Below, piece by piece: positions 26,333 to 35,454 of a DNA stretch of 46,337 bases; the first letter of the stretch is position 1, and each line of letters begins with the position of its first letter. The DNA comes from JAFDZV01 sp966128725. Lineage in GTDB: Bacteria > Bacteroidota > Ignavibacteria > OLB7. The notes under the pieces are model-generated. The model saw nothing but the letters and a program-made list of their open reading frames with translations. It was not told the origin of the DNA and made no database searches. The translations under genes were made by a program, and so were the position numbers. The stretch is taken from the NCBI GenBank assembly GCA_966128725.1, contig CBHYLN010000024.1, positions 1 through 46,337 on the forward strand, read 5' to 3'.

Positions 26333-27313
26333 ATGAGTTCGCAATCGGACCTCTATCCGTTTTATACCAACGGCCTGTTTGGGTTCATCAACACCCAGGG
26401 CCGTGTGGTGATCGAGGCACAGTACAGCGCCGCCGTGCGGTTCAGCGAAGGCCGCGCCGCCGTTGAGGGCGATGGCTGGAACTTCATCGATGCCGATGGA
26501 CAAACCGTAATCGGCCAGGGCTTCGAGCGTGCCGGCGATTTCTCCGAGGGGTTGGCCGCTGTACGCATTGATGGCGAATGGGGGTATATCGATGCCGGCG
26601 GCGCAATGGTGATCGAGCCACAATATGCCGAAGCCCTCAGCTTCCGGGGGGGGGTGGCGCTGGTGCGCAATGAGGACGATACCTGCGGGTTTATCGACCG
26701 CCGCGGCAACTCGATCACCGAGATGGAGTACTCCGACGCATACAGCTTTTCCGACGGGCGCGCCGTTGTGTACGACGACGACAACGGCAGCGTGATCGAT
26801 GCCACCGGGGCGCGACTGTTCGGGCTTAACGATTTCTACGCCACCGCCTTCTCCGAGGGGCTGGCCCCGGTTTCGCGCCAGGAAAGCGACGGGCGCCAGT
26901 TGCACGGATTTATCGATGCGCGCGGCGCGCTGGCAATCGACCTGATCTATCGGGGCGCGCGCGGATTTGCCGAGGGGCTGGCGGCGGTTCATGCCGAACA
27001 TGGTCACGGATTTATCACGGCCGAAGGGACCACGCGCATCGAACCTCGGTACGACGCGGTTGCGCCGGGCTTTTCCGACGGCTTGGCGGCGGTTCGCCTG
27101 GGCGACCTCTGGGGCTTTGTGGATACGGCCGGCGAATTGCGCATCGCGCACCAGTTCTCCCATGCCGACGGCTTTCTGGCCGGCACCGCCGCCGTGGCAG
27201 TGGATGGCGTCTGGGGAATTATCGATCGCAGCGGGGCGTGGCTTGCCGAACCACGATTCGAGCGTATCTATGGCCACACCGTCCGCTTCTACGAAGGCTT
27301 CGAGTTCCTGTAG
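26333..27313 (+). CDS. WG-repeat (KWG) protein
   Basis: This 326-residue protein is made almost wholly of WG repeats, with units of about 35-47 residues of the form F-S-E-G-L-A-A-V ... WGFID..G...I.P.Y. About eight units are visible, for example LFGFINTQGRVVIEAQY, EWGYIDAGGAMVIEPQY and LWGFVDTAGELRIAHQF. There is no signal peptide and no other domain. Such proteins probably form beta-propeller or solenoid binding scaffolds. No ligand is known. AGGGA lies eight bases before ATG 26333. Confidence 0.85.
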   Translation: MSSQSDLYPFYTNGLFGFINTQGRVVIEAQYSAAVRFSEGRAAVEGDGWNFIDADGQTVIGQGFERAGDFSEGLAAVRIDGEWGYIDAGGAMVIEPQYAEALSFRGGVALVRNEDDTCGFIDRRGNSITEMEYSDAYSFSDGRAVVYDDDNGSVIDATGARLFGLNDFYATAFSEGLAPVSRQESDGRQLHGFIDARGALAIDLIYRGARGFAEGLAAVHAEHGHGFITAEGTTRIEPRYDAVAPGFSDGLAAVRLGDLWGFVDTAGELRIAHQFSHADGFLAGTAAVAVDGVWGIIDRSGAWLAEPRFERIYGHTVRFYEGFEFL

Positions 27314-27542
27314 GCCCCGGCCGGCCCGTCTCTGATAAACAGTAAACCCATGCTTGACTGGAATACCAACAGTTCGTAGGTTCCGCCCGTAGTGTCACAG
27401 TAGGCAATCATCCCCTATTCAACGGCGTCCGGCCGTTGATGTATCATCGCTTCTCCTCCCTGCACTTGCATTTGTTCAACAGCTCTTCCTGGAAGAGGGC
27501 GCTTGCGTGCGCTCTGTTCCCCATGCCCGTAATTGTCGAACC

Positions 27543-30500
27543 ATGTCACAAGGTGCACAGCAGACACAGACAGCGGCGCCCGTAGCAGCGCCGCCACAGC
27601 CAAAAGCCCAGCCAACGGAGCGCCTGTTTGAGCAGGAAGCCGCGGGCGCGGAGACCGGCGCCACGGCCACGCTTTCGCGCATGGGCAACCCTGCGGCCGG
27701 CCTTCAGCGTGCCGTGGGAAACCAGGCGGTGGCCCGGATGGTTGGTTCAGGCATCACCGTGGCCCGACGTACGGTAATGCCCAAGCTGCGTGTGAACGCC
27801 CCGAACGACATCTTCGAGCAGGAGGCCGACCGCGTTGCCGACGCGGTGATGAACATGCCGGCCACGCCCGCGACCGAAGCGGCAGGCCCTGGCCCACAGG
27901 CAGTGCAACGCATGGTTGGCGCGGGCGGCATCATACCCGTTCAGAAAAAGTGCAGCAGTTGCGAGGCCGAACAGAAGCGCGAATTGCAGCGCAAGCCGAT
28001 GCCGGCACTGGCCGGCCGCGCGATCATGCGCAAGTGTTCGGAATGTGAGAAGAAGGAAAAGGAGATCCAGCGCAAACCGGCGACCGGCTCGATATCGATC
28101 GCCCCCGCCCCATTTGCTCCGGCCATCCAGCGCGACGCCCCGCTCGACGAAAACCCGCAGCTTGTTGACTCGATAAAGGAACGCGAATCCGAAGGCGAAA
28201 CACCCGTGGCGCGCAAGGGCAACGACAGCGGCGTGCCGGAGCCCGGCGCCTCGTTCGAGGCACAGCTTGCCGGCTCGCGCGGTAGCGGCTCGCCGATGCC
28301 GGCCGAAACCCGGAGCTTCTTCGAGGAACGCATCGGAGCGGATTTCAGCGGCGTTCGCGTGCATGCCGACGCCAGCGCGGCACGCATGGCCGGGCAGATC
28401 AACGCGCGCGCCTTCACCCACGGCAGCGACGTGTATTTCGGCGCCGGGCAGTATTCGCCCGGCACCGACGACGGCCGGCGCCTGCTGGCGCACGAGCTGA
28501 CCCACACGGTGCAACAGGCCGGGGCCGCGCCGCCCATCCAGCGCGACGAGCCCAAGGATACGCCAACGAAGAAGAAGCGGGACTTGCGGACGTTCGAGGT
28601 AAAGGTCACCTCGCGCGACTACAACAACCCGAAGCTGTACATGGTGACCGCCACGATGCAGGTGTTCAACCTGACGGAAGCCGAGTCAGCCGCGTTTGTG
28701 CAGTTGCATGGGCTGGAGTGGGACGACCCCACGTTCACCGGCCCGAAACCGGGCGACACCATACGTCATGTAGCCGTGCCGGTAAGCCTGCTCACCGCCC
28801 GCCAGGCCGATATCGACGCATTGAAGAAGAAGCCGGGCGGCATCGTGAAGGAGGCGTGGGACAAGCGGCAGCAAACCGGTGGCACCGGCGGCCCGGAGCC
28901 GGGCTGGGATACACGCAAGATGGAGTTCGCGCCAGGCATGGGCGCGGTGCAGGTTGAAAAGGGCACCGAACTGCGCACCGAAGCCACCAAGCCGGGCGGC
29001 CCCATCCTTCCGTTCTCCACGATGCTGATTGTGGTGAAGGAAGTTGGCGACTACTACTTCATCAGCACCGATGACGGGCAGTTCGGTTATGTGCTGAAGA
29101 AACACGTGGACATGCGCGTGCCGGAGCCCAAGGCCAAGCTGCACTGGATCAAGTCCGGCGAGACGGCCACGCACATCGTGAAGAAGTACTACGGCAACTT
29201 CAACACCTGGGGCGCCGACCAGCGGCTGTACGTGAACGTGCTGCTGTATGTGAACAAGATGGCCGGCCGCACCGAGGGCATCAAGGGCTACGACTACCAG
29301 ACCGCCTACACCTATGCAAACCATGCGATCTGGGTTCCGAGCACGGAGTTCGCGCTGTATCTGCGCGACCGCAAGGATATTACCTCCGGCTCGCTGAGCT
29401 ACGATGTATACCAGGCCTTCCTCGACGCCACGATCGGCCCGCCGGTATTTCTGGCCGGATTGATTCACGGCGCGCTGGAATCGCTGTGGGATGCGTTGGT
29501 GGGCATCGTGGAACTGTTCGGAATGGCCTGGGATATCCTGAAGGCCCTGTTCACGGGCACGTTGGGCTCGAAGGCTTCCGAGCTGTGGAAGCAGATAAGC
29601 AGCCTGGACGTGGGCAAGCTGATAGAGCACGGCATCGATGTGCTGGACCAGAAGTGGAACGACCCCAGCCTGCTGAAGCGCTGGCACTATCGTGGCTGGC
29701 TGACAGGCTACATCGTGATGGAAGTGATCACGCTGTTCTTCACCGACGGGTTGATCGAGGGCGTGAAGGTGGTGGCGCAGAGCGCGAAGGTGGCGAAGTT
29801 CGTGGAGGCCATCCCCATCCTGAAGGAAGTGGTTGACCTGGCCAAGGCGATGAAGGCCGAGGGCAAGGCCGCGAAGTTCATCGACGCGCTCAAGGCCGAC
29901 AAAACCATCGCCGGCGCGTTGGAGAAGCTGCACATGCTGCGCACATGGGCCAAGAACATGCTGGCCCTGCCGGCTGAAATCCTGGCCGACCTTGCCGCCG
30001 ACGCCCTGGAACGCCTGCAGAAGCTGGGCTCGTGGGCAATGGAACGATTGCGCACGCTGGCCAAACGCGGCGATCTGAAGGCCCTGCGCGAGTGCCTTGG
30101 CTGCGCCTCGCCGTGCAAGGTGGATATCGAGGCCATCCTGAAATACCTGGAGAAGGCGAACAAGGAAGGCAAGCTCGGCACGAAGCTTACAACCAAGGAA
30201 GAGGTGCTGGCCGCCCTGCCCAAGGCGATGGACACCGCGAAGATTGCCGAGTATCTGGATTCGCACCCGGCGCTGATGGCGTTGATCAAGGAAGCCGGGC
30301 TTACCGAGCTGGACTTCGGCCCGCTTGCCGAGCAGCTTGCCACCGTATCGAAGATGGGCAAGGGCGATGCCTACCGCAGCTTCACGCAGTACCTTACGCG
30401 CATCATCCCGGCCAAAACCGGCCCCGACGTGGAGCGCTTCAACGCCATTATCGACGCCATGATGCTTGCCGACCCGCGCCAGGGTTCGGCGCTCAAGGGC

Positions 30501-30896
30501 AGCATGTTCGAGATGTTCAACAGCATGCACGTGAAGGGCTTTGAAGGGTTGCCAACACAGGTGCCATTCAAAATCCCGCCGCCCGCAAACAAGGCGGCAC
30601 GCGAGGCGGATTACTTCGACCGTGGCGCCGGCGCCATCTGGGATGCGAAGCACTCGCCCAGGCCGCCGGGCGATCAGTTCGACGACTACGTCAAGCTGCT
30701 TGGCACCACACAGAACGGCGCGAAGATCGAATCGATCAACTACCTGTTCGCCAAGGAGGAGTGGGCGCTTGAGTGGATTCGCCTGAACCCGGACAAGGCA
30801 AAAACTCCCGGCGTGAAGATCTTCTTCCTGGCAAACGACTCCAAGGAAGTATCAACCGCGACCAAGCTGATCCCGAAACAGATACCGGTACCGTAG
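27543..30896 (+). CDS. DUF4157 giant toxin with nuclease-like C-terminal tip
   Basis: This roughly 1,117-residue protein has an N-terminal disordered part with two CxxC pairs (CSSC, CSEC) and repeated IQRK/LQRK motifs. The DUF4157 domain follows, with LLAHELTHTVQQ (HELTH 317-321, metalloprotease-like). Then come an SH3-like region (about 465-520) and a LysM-like stretch (about 535-615, IKSGETATHIVKKYYG). A long helical middle with hydrophobic segments (about 640-760) precedes the tip. The tip (about 985-1117) has KGSMFEMF, READYFD and IWDAKH (Asp1034-Lys1036), which matches a PD-(D/E)XK nuclease pattern. DUF4157 proteins are known cargo of contractile injection systems and polymorphic toxin systems. 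No immunity gene follows. The start may be GTG 27507 instead. Confidence 0.85.
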   Translation: MSQGAQQTQTAAPVAAPPQPKAQPTERLFEQEAAGAETGATATLSRMGNPAAGLQRAVGNQAVARMVGSGITVARRTVMPKLRVNAPNDIFEQEADRVADAVMNMPATPATEAAGPGPQAVQRMVGAGGIIPVQKKCSSCEAEQKRELQRKPMPALAGRAIMRKCSECEKKEKEIQRKPATGSISIAPAPFAPAIQRDAPLDENPQLVDSIKERESEGETPVARKGNDSGVPEPGASFEAQLAGSRGSGSPMPAETRSFFEERIGADFSGVRVHADASAARMAGQINARAFTHGSDVYFGAGQYSPGTDDGRRLLAHELTHTVQQAGAAPPIQRDEPKDTPTKKKRDLRTFEVKVTSRDYNNPKLYMVTATMQVFNLTEAESAAFVQLHGLEWDDPTFTGPKPGDTIRHVAVPVSLLTARQADIDALKKKPGGIVKEAWDKRQQTGGTGGPEPGWDTRKMEFAPGMGAVQVEKGTELRTEATKPGGPILPFSTMLIVVKEVGDYYFISTDDGQFGYVLKKHVDMRVPEPKAKLHWIKSGETATHIVKKYYGNFNTWGADQRLYVNVLLYVNKMAGRTEGIKGYDYQTAYTYANHAIWVPSTEFALYLRDRKDITSGSLSYDVYQAFLDATIGPPVFLAGLIHGALESLWDALVGIVELFGMAWDILKALFTGTLGSKASELWKQISSLDVGKLIEHGIDVLDQKWNDPSLLKRWHYRGWLTGYIVMEVITLFFTDGLIEGVKVVAQSAKVAKFVEAIPILKEVVDLAKAMKAEGKAAKFIDALKADKTIAGALEKLHMLRTWAKNMLALPAEILADLAADALERLQKLGSWAMERLRTLAKRGDLKALRECLGCASPCKVDIEAILKYLEKANKEGKLGTKLTTKEEVLAALPKAMDTAKIAEYLDSHPALMALIKEAGLTELDFGPLAEQLATVSKMGKGDAYRSFTQYLTRIIPAKTGPDVERFNAIIDAMMLADPRQGSALKGSMFEMFNSMHVKGFEGLPTQVPFKIPPPANKAAREADYFDRGAGAIWDAKHSPRPPGDQFDDYVKLLGTTQNGAKIESINYLFAKEEWALEWIRLNPDKAKTPGVKIFFLANDSKEVSTATKLIPKQIPVP

Positions 30897-31255
30897 GCCG
30901 TACGGTATCGCATCTGCAACGGGCCTGGGGCCGGGGGATCACCCCGGCCCGCGCCGCCCACTGGCCGGTGGTGTTCACCCTGCCACCCACGCGGTGCCAC
31001 AACAGGCCCGAAGCGCCACATCGACCCCGCTCACGGCATCACGCCACGCACAGGCTTAACGCCTGCCCAACCTGCCGCCGCCATGCCCCTTGCATCGGCC
31101 GGCTGGCCGGGCGTATATTGGTGCGCACCTGAGCACCACCGCTCATTTATCGTTCACGATTCCTATATGGGACGTCGCGCGTTGTTCCGTGTGCTGGCCA
31201 CCAGCATCGGCAACCACGTTCCGATGTGTCGCTTCACCACAGTCGCACGATCACC
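30897..31255. other. Spacer between the two giant toxin genes
   Basis: There is no gene and, notably, no immunity gene for the toxin that ends at 30896. A GC-rich hairpin (GGGCCGGGG at 30928-30936 with CCCCGGCCC at 30942-30950) lies about 30 bases after its stop and may stop transcription, though no T run follows. Confidence 0.5.
30928..30950 (+). terminator. GC-rich hairpin after toxin 1
   Basis: A perfect nine-base-pair stem with a five-base loop GATCA lies 31 bases after the toxin stop. Its position fits a terminator, but the missing T run lowers confidence. Confidence 0.4.
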
Positions 31256-34200
31256 ATGGGCACCGTACACCAGAAGCTCGAACCCAAATCCACGCCACCG
31301 GCACACATCCCAACCGAGGCCGCCAACACGTCCCTGCCTGGCCACGGTATGCCTGGCGGTTACGGGCACACACACATGGGCAGCAACGCCGGTATCGCCG
31401 CCCCGGCGCATCGCGGATGCCCGGGTTCCTGGGGGCTGCCCTCCTGGGTGGGCCCGGTGCGCAACCAGGTCCCGATCTCCATCCCCCATCTGCAGGCCAA
31501 GTTCCGAATGAACCAGCCCGGGGACCACTTCGAGCAGGAGGCCGACCGCATCGCCGACACCCTTGTGGCCCGCGGCACAAGTGCTGGCGCCGGCACCATG
31601 CCAGCTACACCGCCAACCATCACACCGCTGGCCCGCACGGCCGTGCAGAGTAAATGCGCTGACTGTGAACACGAGGATGAGAAGGAAGAACCAACCGTCC
31701 AACGCAAGGCCACGGCTGCGACGGCATCCGGAACCGAAGGCAGCGGCATAGGGGCAGGCCCCGGGGATAGTGGTCGCCCGGCAGGCGGGCTTGCGGGCAG
31801 CGCGTTGCCCACCGGCGGCGGCAGCCCCCTGCCCCAGGCTGCGCGTGGGTTTTACGAAAGCGGCATCGGTGCGGACTTCTCCGGTGTGCGCGTACACACC
31901 GACACGCACGCGGCACGCATGAGCCAGCAAATCAACGCCCGCGCGTTCACTCACGGCAACAACATCTACTTCGGCGCCGGCGAGTATTCTCCCGGCACCA
32001 CCGAGGGCAGGCGCCTGCTGGCGCACGAGCTGGTGCATACCGTACAGCAGGGCTCGCGTGGGGGCGGGATGGTGATGAGGAAGGTGGTTGGGCCGGGCAA
32101 TCCAACGACACCCAGGGACAACAGGAAAGGCCGGCACGTGAACCGCCCGTACAAGGTGTATATCACGCAGGCGATGTTGAAAATGAACGAGGAGGATCAA
32201 AAGAAAGCGATACAGGACAAGCTGATTGAAGAGCATCCGGAGACCAAGGGCTTCGAGTGGATACGTTTCGCGCCGCTGACACAGTCGCACCTTGCAAACG
32301 GTTACTGGGTATGGATCACCGACAATTCAATTGCGCCCATTTCACCGAAAGAGGAGAAGGAAATCGCCAAGCGCGAGAAAAAGTTTTCCAGCAACGAGCG
32401 GAAGGCAATTGATGAGGAGGCATACAATCGATTCTGGGAAAAGACCGGACACAATCGCGGGAAGCGTCTGGGATCAACAGGCAATGATGCCGAAATGGCG
32501 AAGTACCTGAAGGGAATTCGGGATGACGTTGTTCGCGAGCGCGTGCTTATCGACGCGTTGCCAGAAAACGTCCGCGCGGCAATCATGGACGAGCGCACTG
32601 CCGCCACGCTCGACCCTCGTGACTACCAGGCAGTGTTGCGCATCGCCAACCAACTTTCGACGCTTACACCGGAGGAATTGGCCGAGTATCGAAGCCGATC
32701 GACGTTGGATACACAGGACTTTCGTGAGATCGAGCAGTCGGTGCAGGCGTTCATCGCGCAACGCAAAGCGCGCATGGCAAACGAGGCCGATCGCCGCAAG
32801 ACCGCCACGCAGCTCTACGGGCTGGAAAAACTGTACACACTCTACAAGGCGTTTCTCCCCCACCGGTATGCATATGCCAACGACCCCGCAAAACATGGTG
32901 GCGGATATATCGACCCGACGGATACGCAACGGATGTTGGCTATTGAGGCCGGCGACGCATTCGAGGACGCTCTGCACGCCGCGGGATTTTCCACCATTGA
33001 TGAGTTCGAAGTCCTCATCCACACGTATACGCATGCATTCCGCAACGAAGCCGTGCAGCTCACATACGAGGTGCTCGATCGGTACAAACACATGCTGTTG
33101 GAGGAACGCGAGCGATACTCGCACGCGGACGAACTGGGGAAGCTGATGCAGGCGGTAGCAGAAACCGGAGCCCGCGACAAATACACACCGTACCTCCACA
33201 CGGCCAACCCGGAGCAATCAAAGCAGGCAGACAACAGAGCCGTTCCAACGTTCCAGGTGCCACAGACATCACACGTCGACGCCCTGAAACCGGACCCCGA
33301 AGCCATCCCACGCGCAATGTTCCAAATCGCGGAGGAGGACGTTACGGCGCTCGCCGGCACCTACCCCCTGCTGGGAGACCGCGACTTCCCGCGCGCAAGC
33401 ATCGCCAAAGCAACAAGCCAACTCGAAGTGGAGCGCATCATCGCGGAATACGTTTCCGCGCGCGTCAACTCCATCGACAACACACGGGCGGATATCGAGG
33501 AAGACAACGACAGGGTATTCCTGCTGGACTCCCTCATTGCCCTTGCCAAGAAGCAGCAGAATATCACCGAAGGCTCTGTCCTGAATGCCATCGTGGATGA
33601 CGAGGTGGGCAGCATCAAAGCCATAAAGTTCCTGAAGAACCTGGTCCTGAGCATTGTAGCCATCGCCGTCAGCTTCGCGGGACCAATCGGCCAATTGGTG
33701 GCATTCGGCATCAGCGCCTACATGGCGGCCGACGAGTACAAAACGTACCTGTCCGAATCCGACGCTCATGCCGTAGGACTGTTGGCGGAGGATCCGAACT
33801 TCGCATGGGTGGTTGTGGCGATCGTAGGCGCCGGAATCGACCTGGCGGTGCTGGCACACTCCGCGAAGGCAATCAAACCGGTTGTGGAGGCGTTTGAAAT
33901 TGGCGAAGAGGCTGGGAACGTTGTAGCGTTGGAGGCAAGGCTTGCGAAGCTCACGGAGGTTGAGGAGAGCCTGAAAAGCACAATCCTGAACGCGGCCAAG
34001 GCCCGGTCCGAGCGTATCGCCGCATGGAAGGCCCTTGGTTCCACAGGTGGCAAGCTGTTCGACATCACCGGCGCCGTTTCTGAAATGGCCGCGAAACTGA
34101 CATCCGCGGTGTACTACAGCATCAAGAGCGGGATTCGCGAGTTCCAGTTGTTCGTTAAAACGCGTGAGGCGTTTGACCTTATCGGCGATGTTGCGAAATT

Positions 34201-34912
34201 GGCCCCCGAGGAACTGGCGAAGCTGAAGCAGGCCTATGTCCAGGCGGTTGAGGATGTGGAGGCGATCGCAGCGCACGGGAAGGGGTTGGGGATGACGGAT
34301 GAGGAGGTTGAGGCATTCGTTCAACTTCGACCTTCGCAGCCGAAAAATTCGGCCGCTGACTTGAAGCTCGAGATGAGCGCCTGGAAGGCAACTGATCAAG
34401 GAGGACTACCAACAAGCTCCCTCAATTCCCAATCAGCGATTGTGGACGAGCTCGTAAACATTGCACTAAGGAAAAAATCAGAAGGTGCCTGGCTGCAGCC
34501 TGGCGAAAAAGTCATCATTGACCGGCTACGCAACGGCACATATACCGACCTTCGTCTGGCGAATGTTGTTCATGCAAAAGGGGGTTCGGCACTTCAGGAA
34601 TTCAATATCACCGTCTCTCGTAACAGCGTTGAATATCAAAACGTTCTTCAAAGACTTGCTCAAGAGAGAGTGGGAAGGACAAAAGGCATTGAAGATCGCA
34701 TCATTGTCGCAGATACATTCTTTGCCAAAGTAGAATCTGGTGTAAAGCCAGTTTTGATTACACAGGACAAAGGAATATTTAATTCTTTGCTCAGAATATC
34801 CGGAGTAAAGCCTGAGAAACTCGGGAGAGAGGTTTCATTAGCATATCCTAATGGATTTGACGTAACAATCAACAGTCGCACCATTACGGTTATTCCAATT
34901 CCTGGCAAGTGA
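31256..34912 (+). CDS. DUF4157 giant toxin with exchangeable, possibly PIN-like tip
   Basis: This roughly 1,218-residue protein shares the N-terminal plan of the preceding toxin: CADC pair, VQRK, and DUF4157 with LLAHELVHTVQQ (HELVH 257-261). A charged helical region (about 360-700) and two hydrophobic segments (about 795-820 and 850-875) follow. The pre-tip block SGIREFQLFVKTREAF to GKGLGM (about 958-1013) recurs at DNA level before both displaced tips downstream. After it, GC content drops. The last roughly 200 residues are a foreign tip with IEDRIIVADTFFAK and LITQDKGIF, whose spaced acidic residues suggest a PIN-type RNase. This is tentative. An immunity-type gene starts five bases after the stop. 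Confidence 0.85.
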   Translation: MGTVHQKLEPKSTPPAHIPTEAANTSLPGHGMPGGYGHTHMGSNAGIAAPAHRGCPGSWGLPSWVGPVRNQVPISIPHLQAKFRMNQPGDHFEQEADRIADTLVARGTSAGAGTMPATPPTITPLARTAVQSKCADCEHEDEKEEPTVQRKATAATASGTEGSGIGAGPGDSGRPAGGLAGSALPTGGGSPLPQAARGFYESGIGADFSGVRVHTDTHAARMSQQINARAFTHGNNIYFGAGEYSPGTTEGRRLLAHELVHTVQQGSRGGGMVMRKVVGPGNPTTPRDNRKGRHVNRPYKVYITQAMLKMNEEDQKKAIQDKLIEEHPETKGFEWIRFAPLTQSHLANGYWVWITDNSIAPISPKEEKEIAKREKKFSSNERKAIDEEAYNRFWEKTGHNRGKRLGSTGNDAEMAKYLKGIRDDVVRERVLIDALPENVRAAIMDERTAATLDPRDYQAVLRIANQLSTLTPEELAEYRSRSTLDTQDFREIEQSVQAFIAQRKARMANEADRRKTATQLYGLEKLYTLYKAFLPHRYAYANDPAKHGGGYIDPTDTQRMLAIEAGDAFEDALHAAGFSTIDEFEVLIHTYTHAFRNEAVQLTYEVLDRYKHMLLEERERYSHADELGKLMQAVAETGARDKYTPYLHTANPEQSKQADNRAVPTFQVPQTSHVDALKPDPEAIPRAMFQIAEEDVTALAGTYPLLGDRDFPRASIAKATSQLEVERIIAEYVSARVNSIDNTRADIEEDNDRVFLLDSLIALAKKQQNITEGSVLNAIVDDEVGSIKAIKFLKNLVLSIVAIAVSFAGPIGQLVAFGISAYMAADEYKTYLSESDAHAVGLLAEDPNFAWVVVAIVGAGIDLAVLAHSAKAIKPVVEAFEIGEEAGNVVALEARLAKLTEVEESLKSTILNAAKARSERIAAWKALGSTGGKLFDITGAVSEMAAKLTSAVYYSIKSGIREFQLFVKTREAFDLIGDVAKLAPEELAKLKQAYVQAVEDVEAIAAHGKGLGMTDEEVEAFVQLRPSQPKNSAADLKLEMSAWKATDQGGLPTSSLNSQSAIVDELVNIALRKKSEGAWLQPGEKVIIDRLRNGTYTDLRLANVVHAKGGSALQEFNITVSRNSVEYQNVLQRLAQERVGRTKGIEDRIIVADTFFAKVESGVKPVLITQDKGIFNSLLRISGVKPEKLGREVSLAYPNGFDVTINSRTITVIPIPGK
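34127..34294 (+). repeat. Pre-tip recombination segment, copy in the large toxin
   Basis: These 168 bases align without gaps to 37439-37606, with four differences by eye, and their last two thirds also match 38798-38913. They encode the last conserved part of the toxin before the variable tip. Such a segment would allow homologous exchange of tips. Confidence 0.85.
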
Positions 34913-34917
34913 GAACT

Positions 34918-35409
34918 ATGGCATACAACTACGATTACTTCGTTGCCGAACTGACATGCCCGAACTGTGGAAACATTAGTCCGGCAGATACTGGCACCAA
35001 CGCACAGACCTATATCCGTGACAACTCCGAGGGCATCCCCCTCGTTGTTGGATCAACGCTGGTCGTCGATCCCCGGCGGATTCGCACGGACGACTACGAT
35101 GGATATTTTGCTGTTAACGTACCGGATCCAGGTGAGCCCATACATATTCTTCACACATGGGATTGCCATTTTTGCGACAAACCAGTCCAATGGATGCAGG
35201 TCATCGTTGCAGAAAACGTGATCGAATCCATCACTGCAATCACGTTTGATCGAGCACATGTAGAACGCTGCCACCTTGTTTCATGGGAGGTCATCGATAG
35301 GGTGGCAGACCTAACCGGGCTATCGTTCGAGGAGCTGAGGAATCGGAATCTTGTTCAACTCCTGCTCGAGCATCTTCCGCATGACACGCCAGGTGACACG
35401 AGAGGATGA
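34918..35409 (+). CDS. Zinc-ribbon-type immunity protein, family A, copy 1
   Basis: This 163-residue protein lies five bases after the stop of the second giant toxin, so it is the probable cognate immunity protein. It has two CxxC knuckles, CPNCG at about residue 14 and CHFCD at about 82, which suggests one zinc site. Conserved blocks between them are ADTGTNAQTYI, VDPRRIRTDDYDGY and EPIHILHTWDC. Two further homologues follow (35788-36297 as the second half of a fusion, and 36450-36926). The family name is unknown to me. The immunity role is inferred from position and duplication. Confidence 0.65.
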   Translation: MAYNYDYFVAELTCPNCGNISPADTGTNAQTYIRDNSEGIPLVVGSTLVVDPRRIRTDDYDGYFAVNVPDPGEPIHILHTWDCHFCDKPVQWMQVIVAENVIESITAITFDRAHVERCHLVSWEVIDRVADLTGLSFEELRNRNLVQLLLEHLPHDTPGDTRG

Positions 35410-35454
35410 TGGTAGTTGGTGTTCAAATTCCTTCGTACCAAATGAACGAACTGC

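Noticed and set aside
26081..27277. Long leftward open frame extending the PhyH gene upstream
   Set aside because: It is antisense to the WG-repeat gene. Its repeats mirror the WG codons, and the PhyH family start coincides with ATG 26080.
28686..30653. 655-codon leftward frame antisense to the first giant toxin
   Set aside because: It is a shadow of the GC-rich toxin frame, composition-driven, with no motif.
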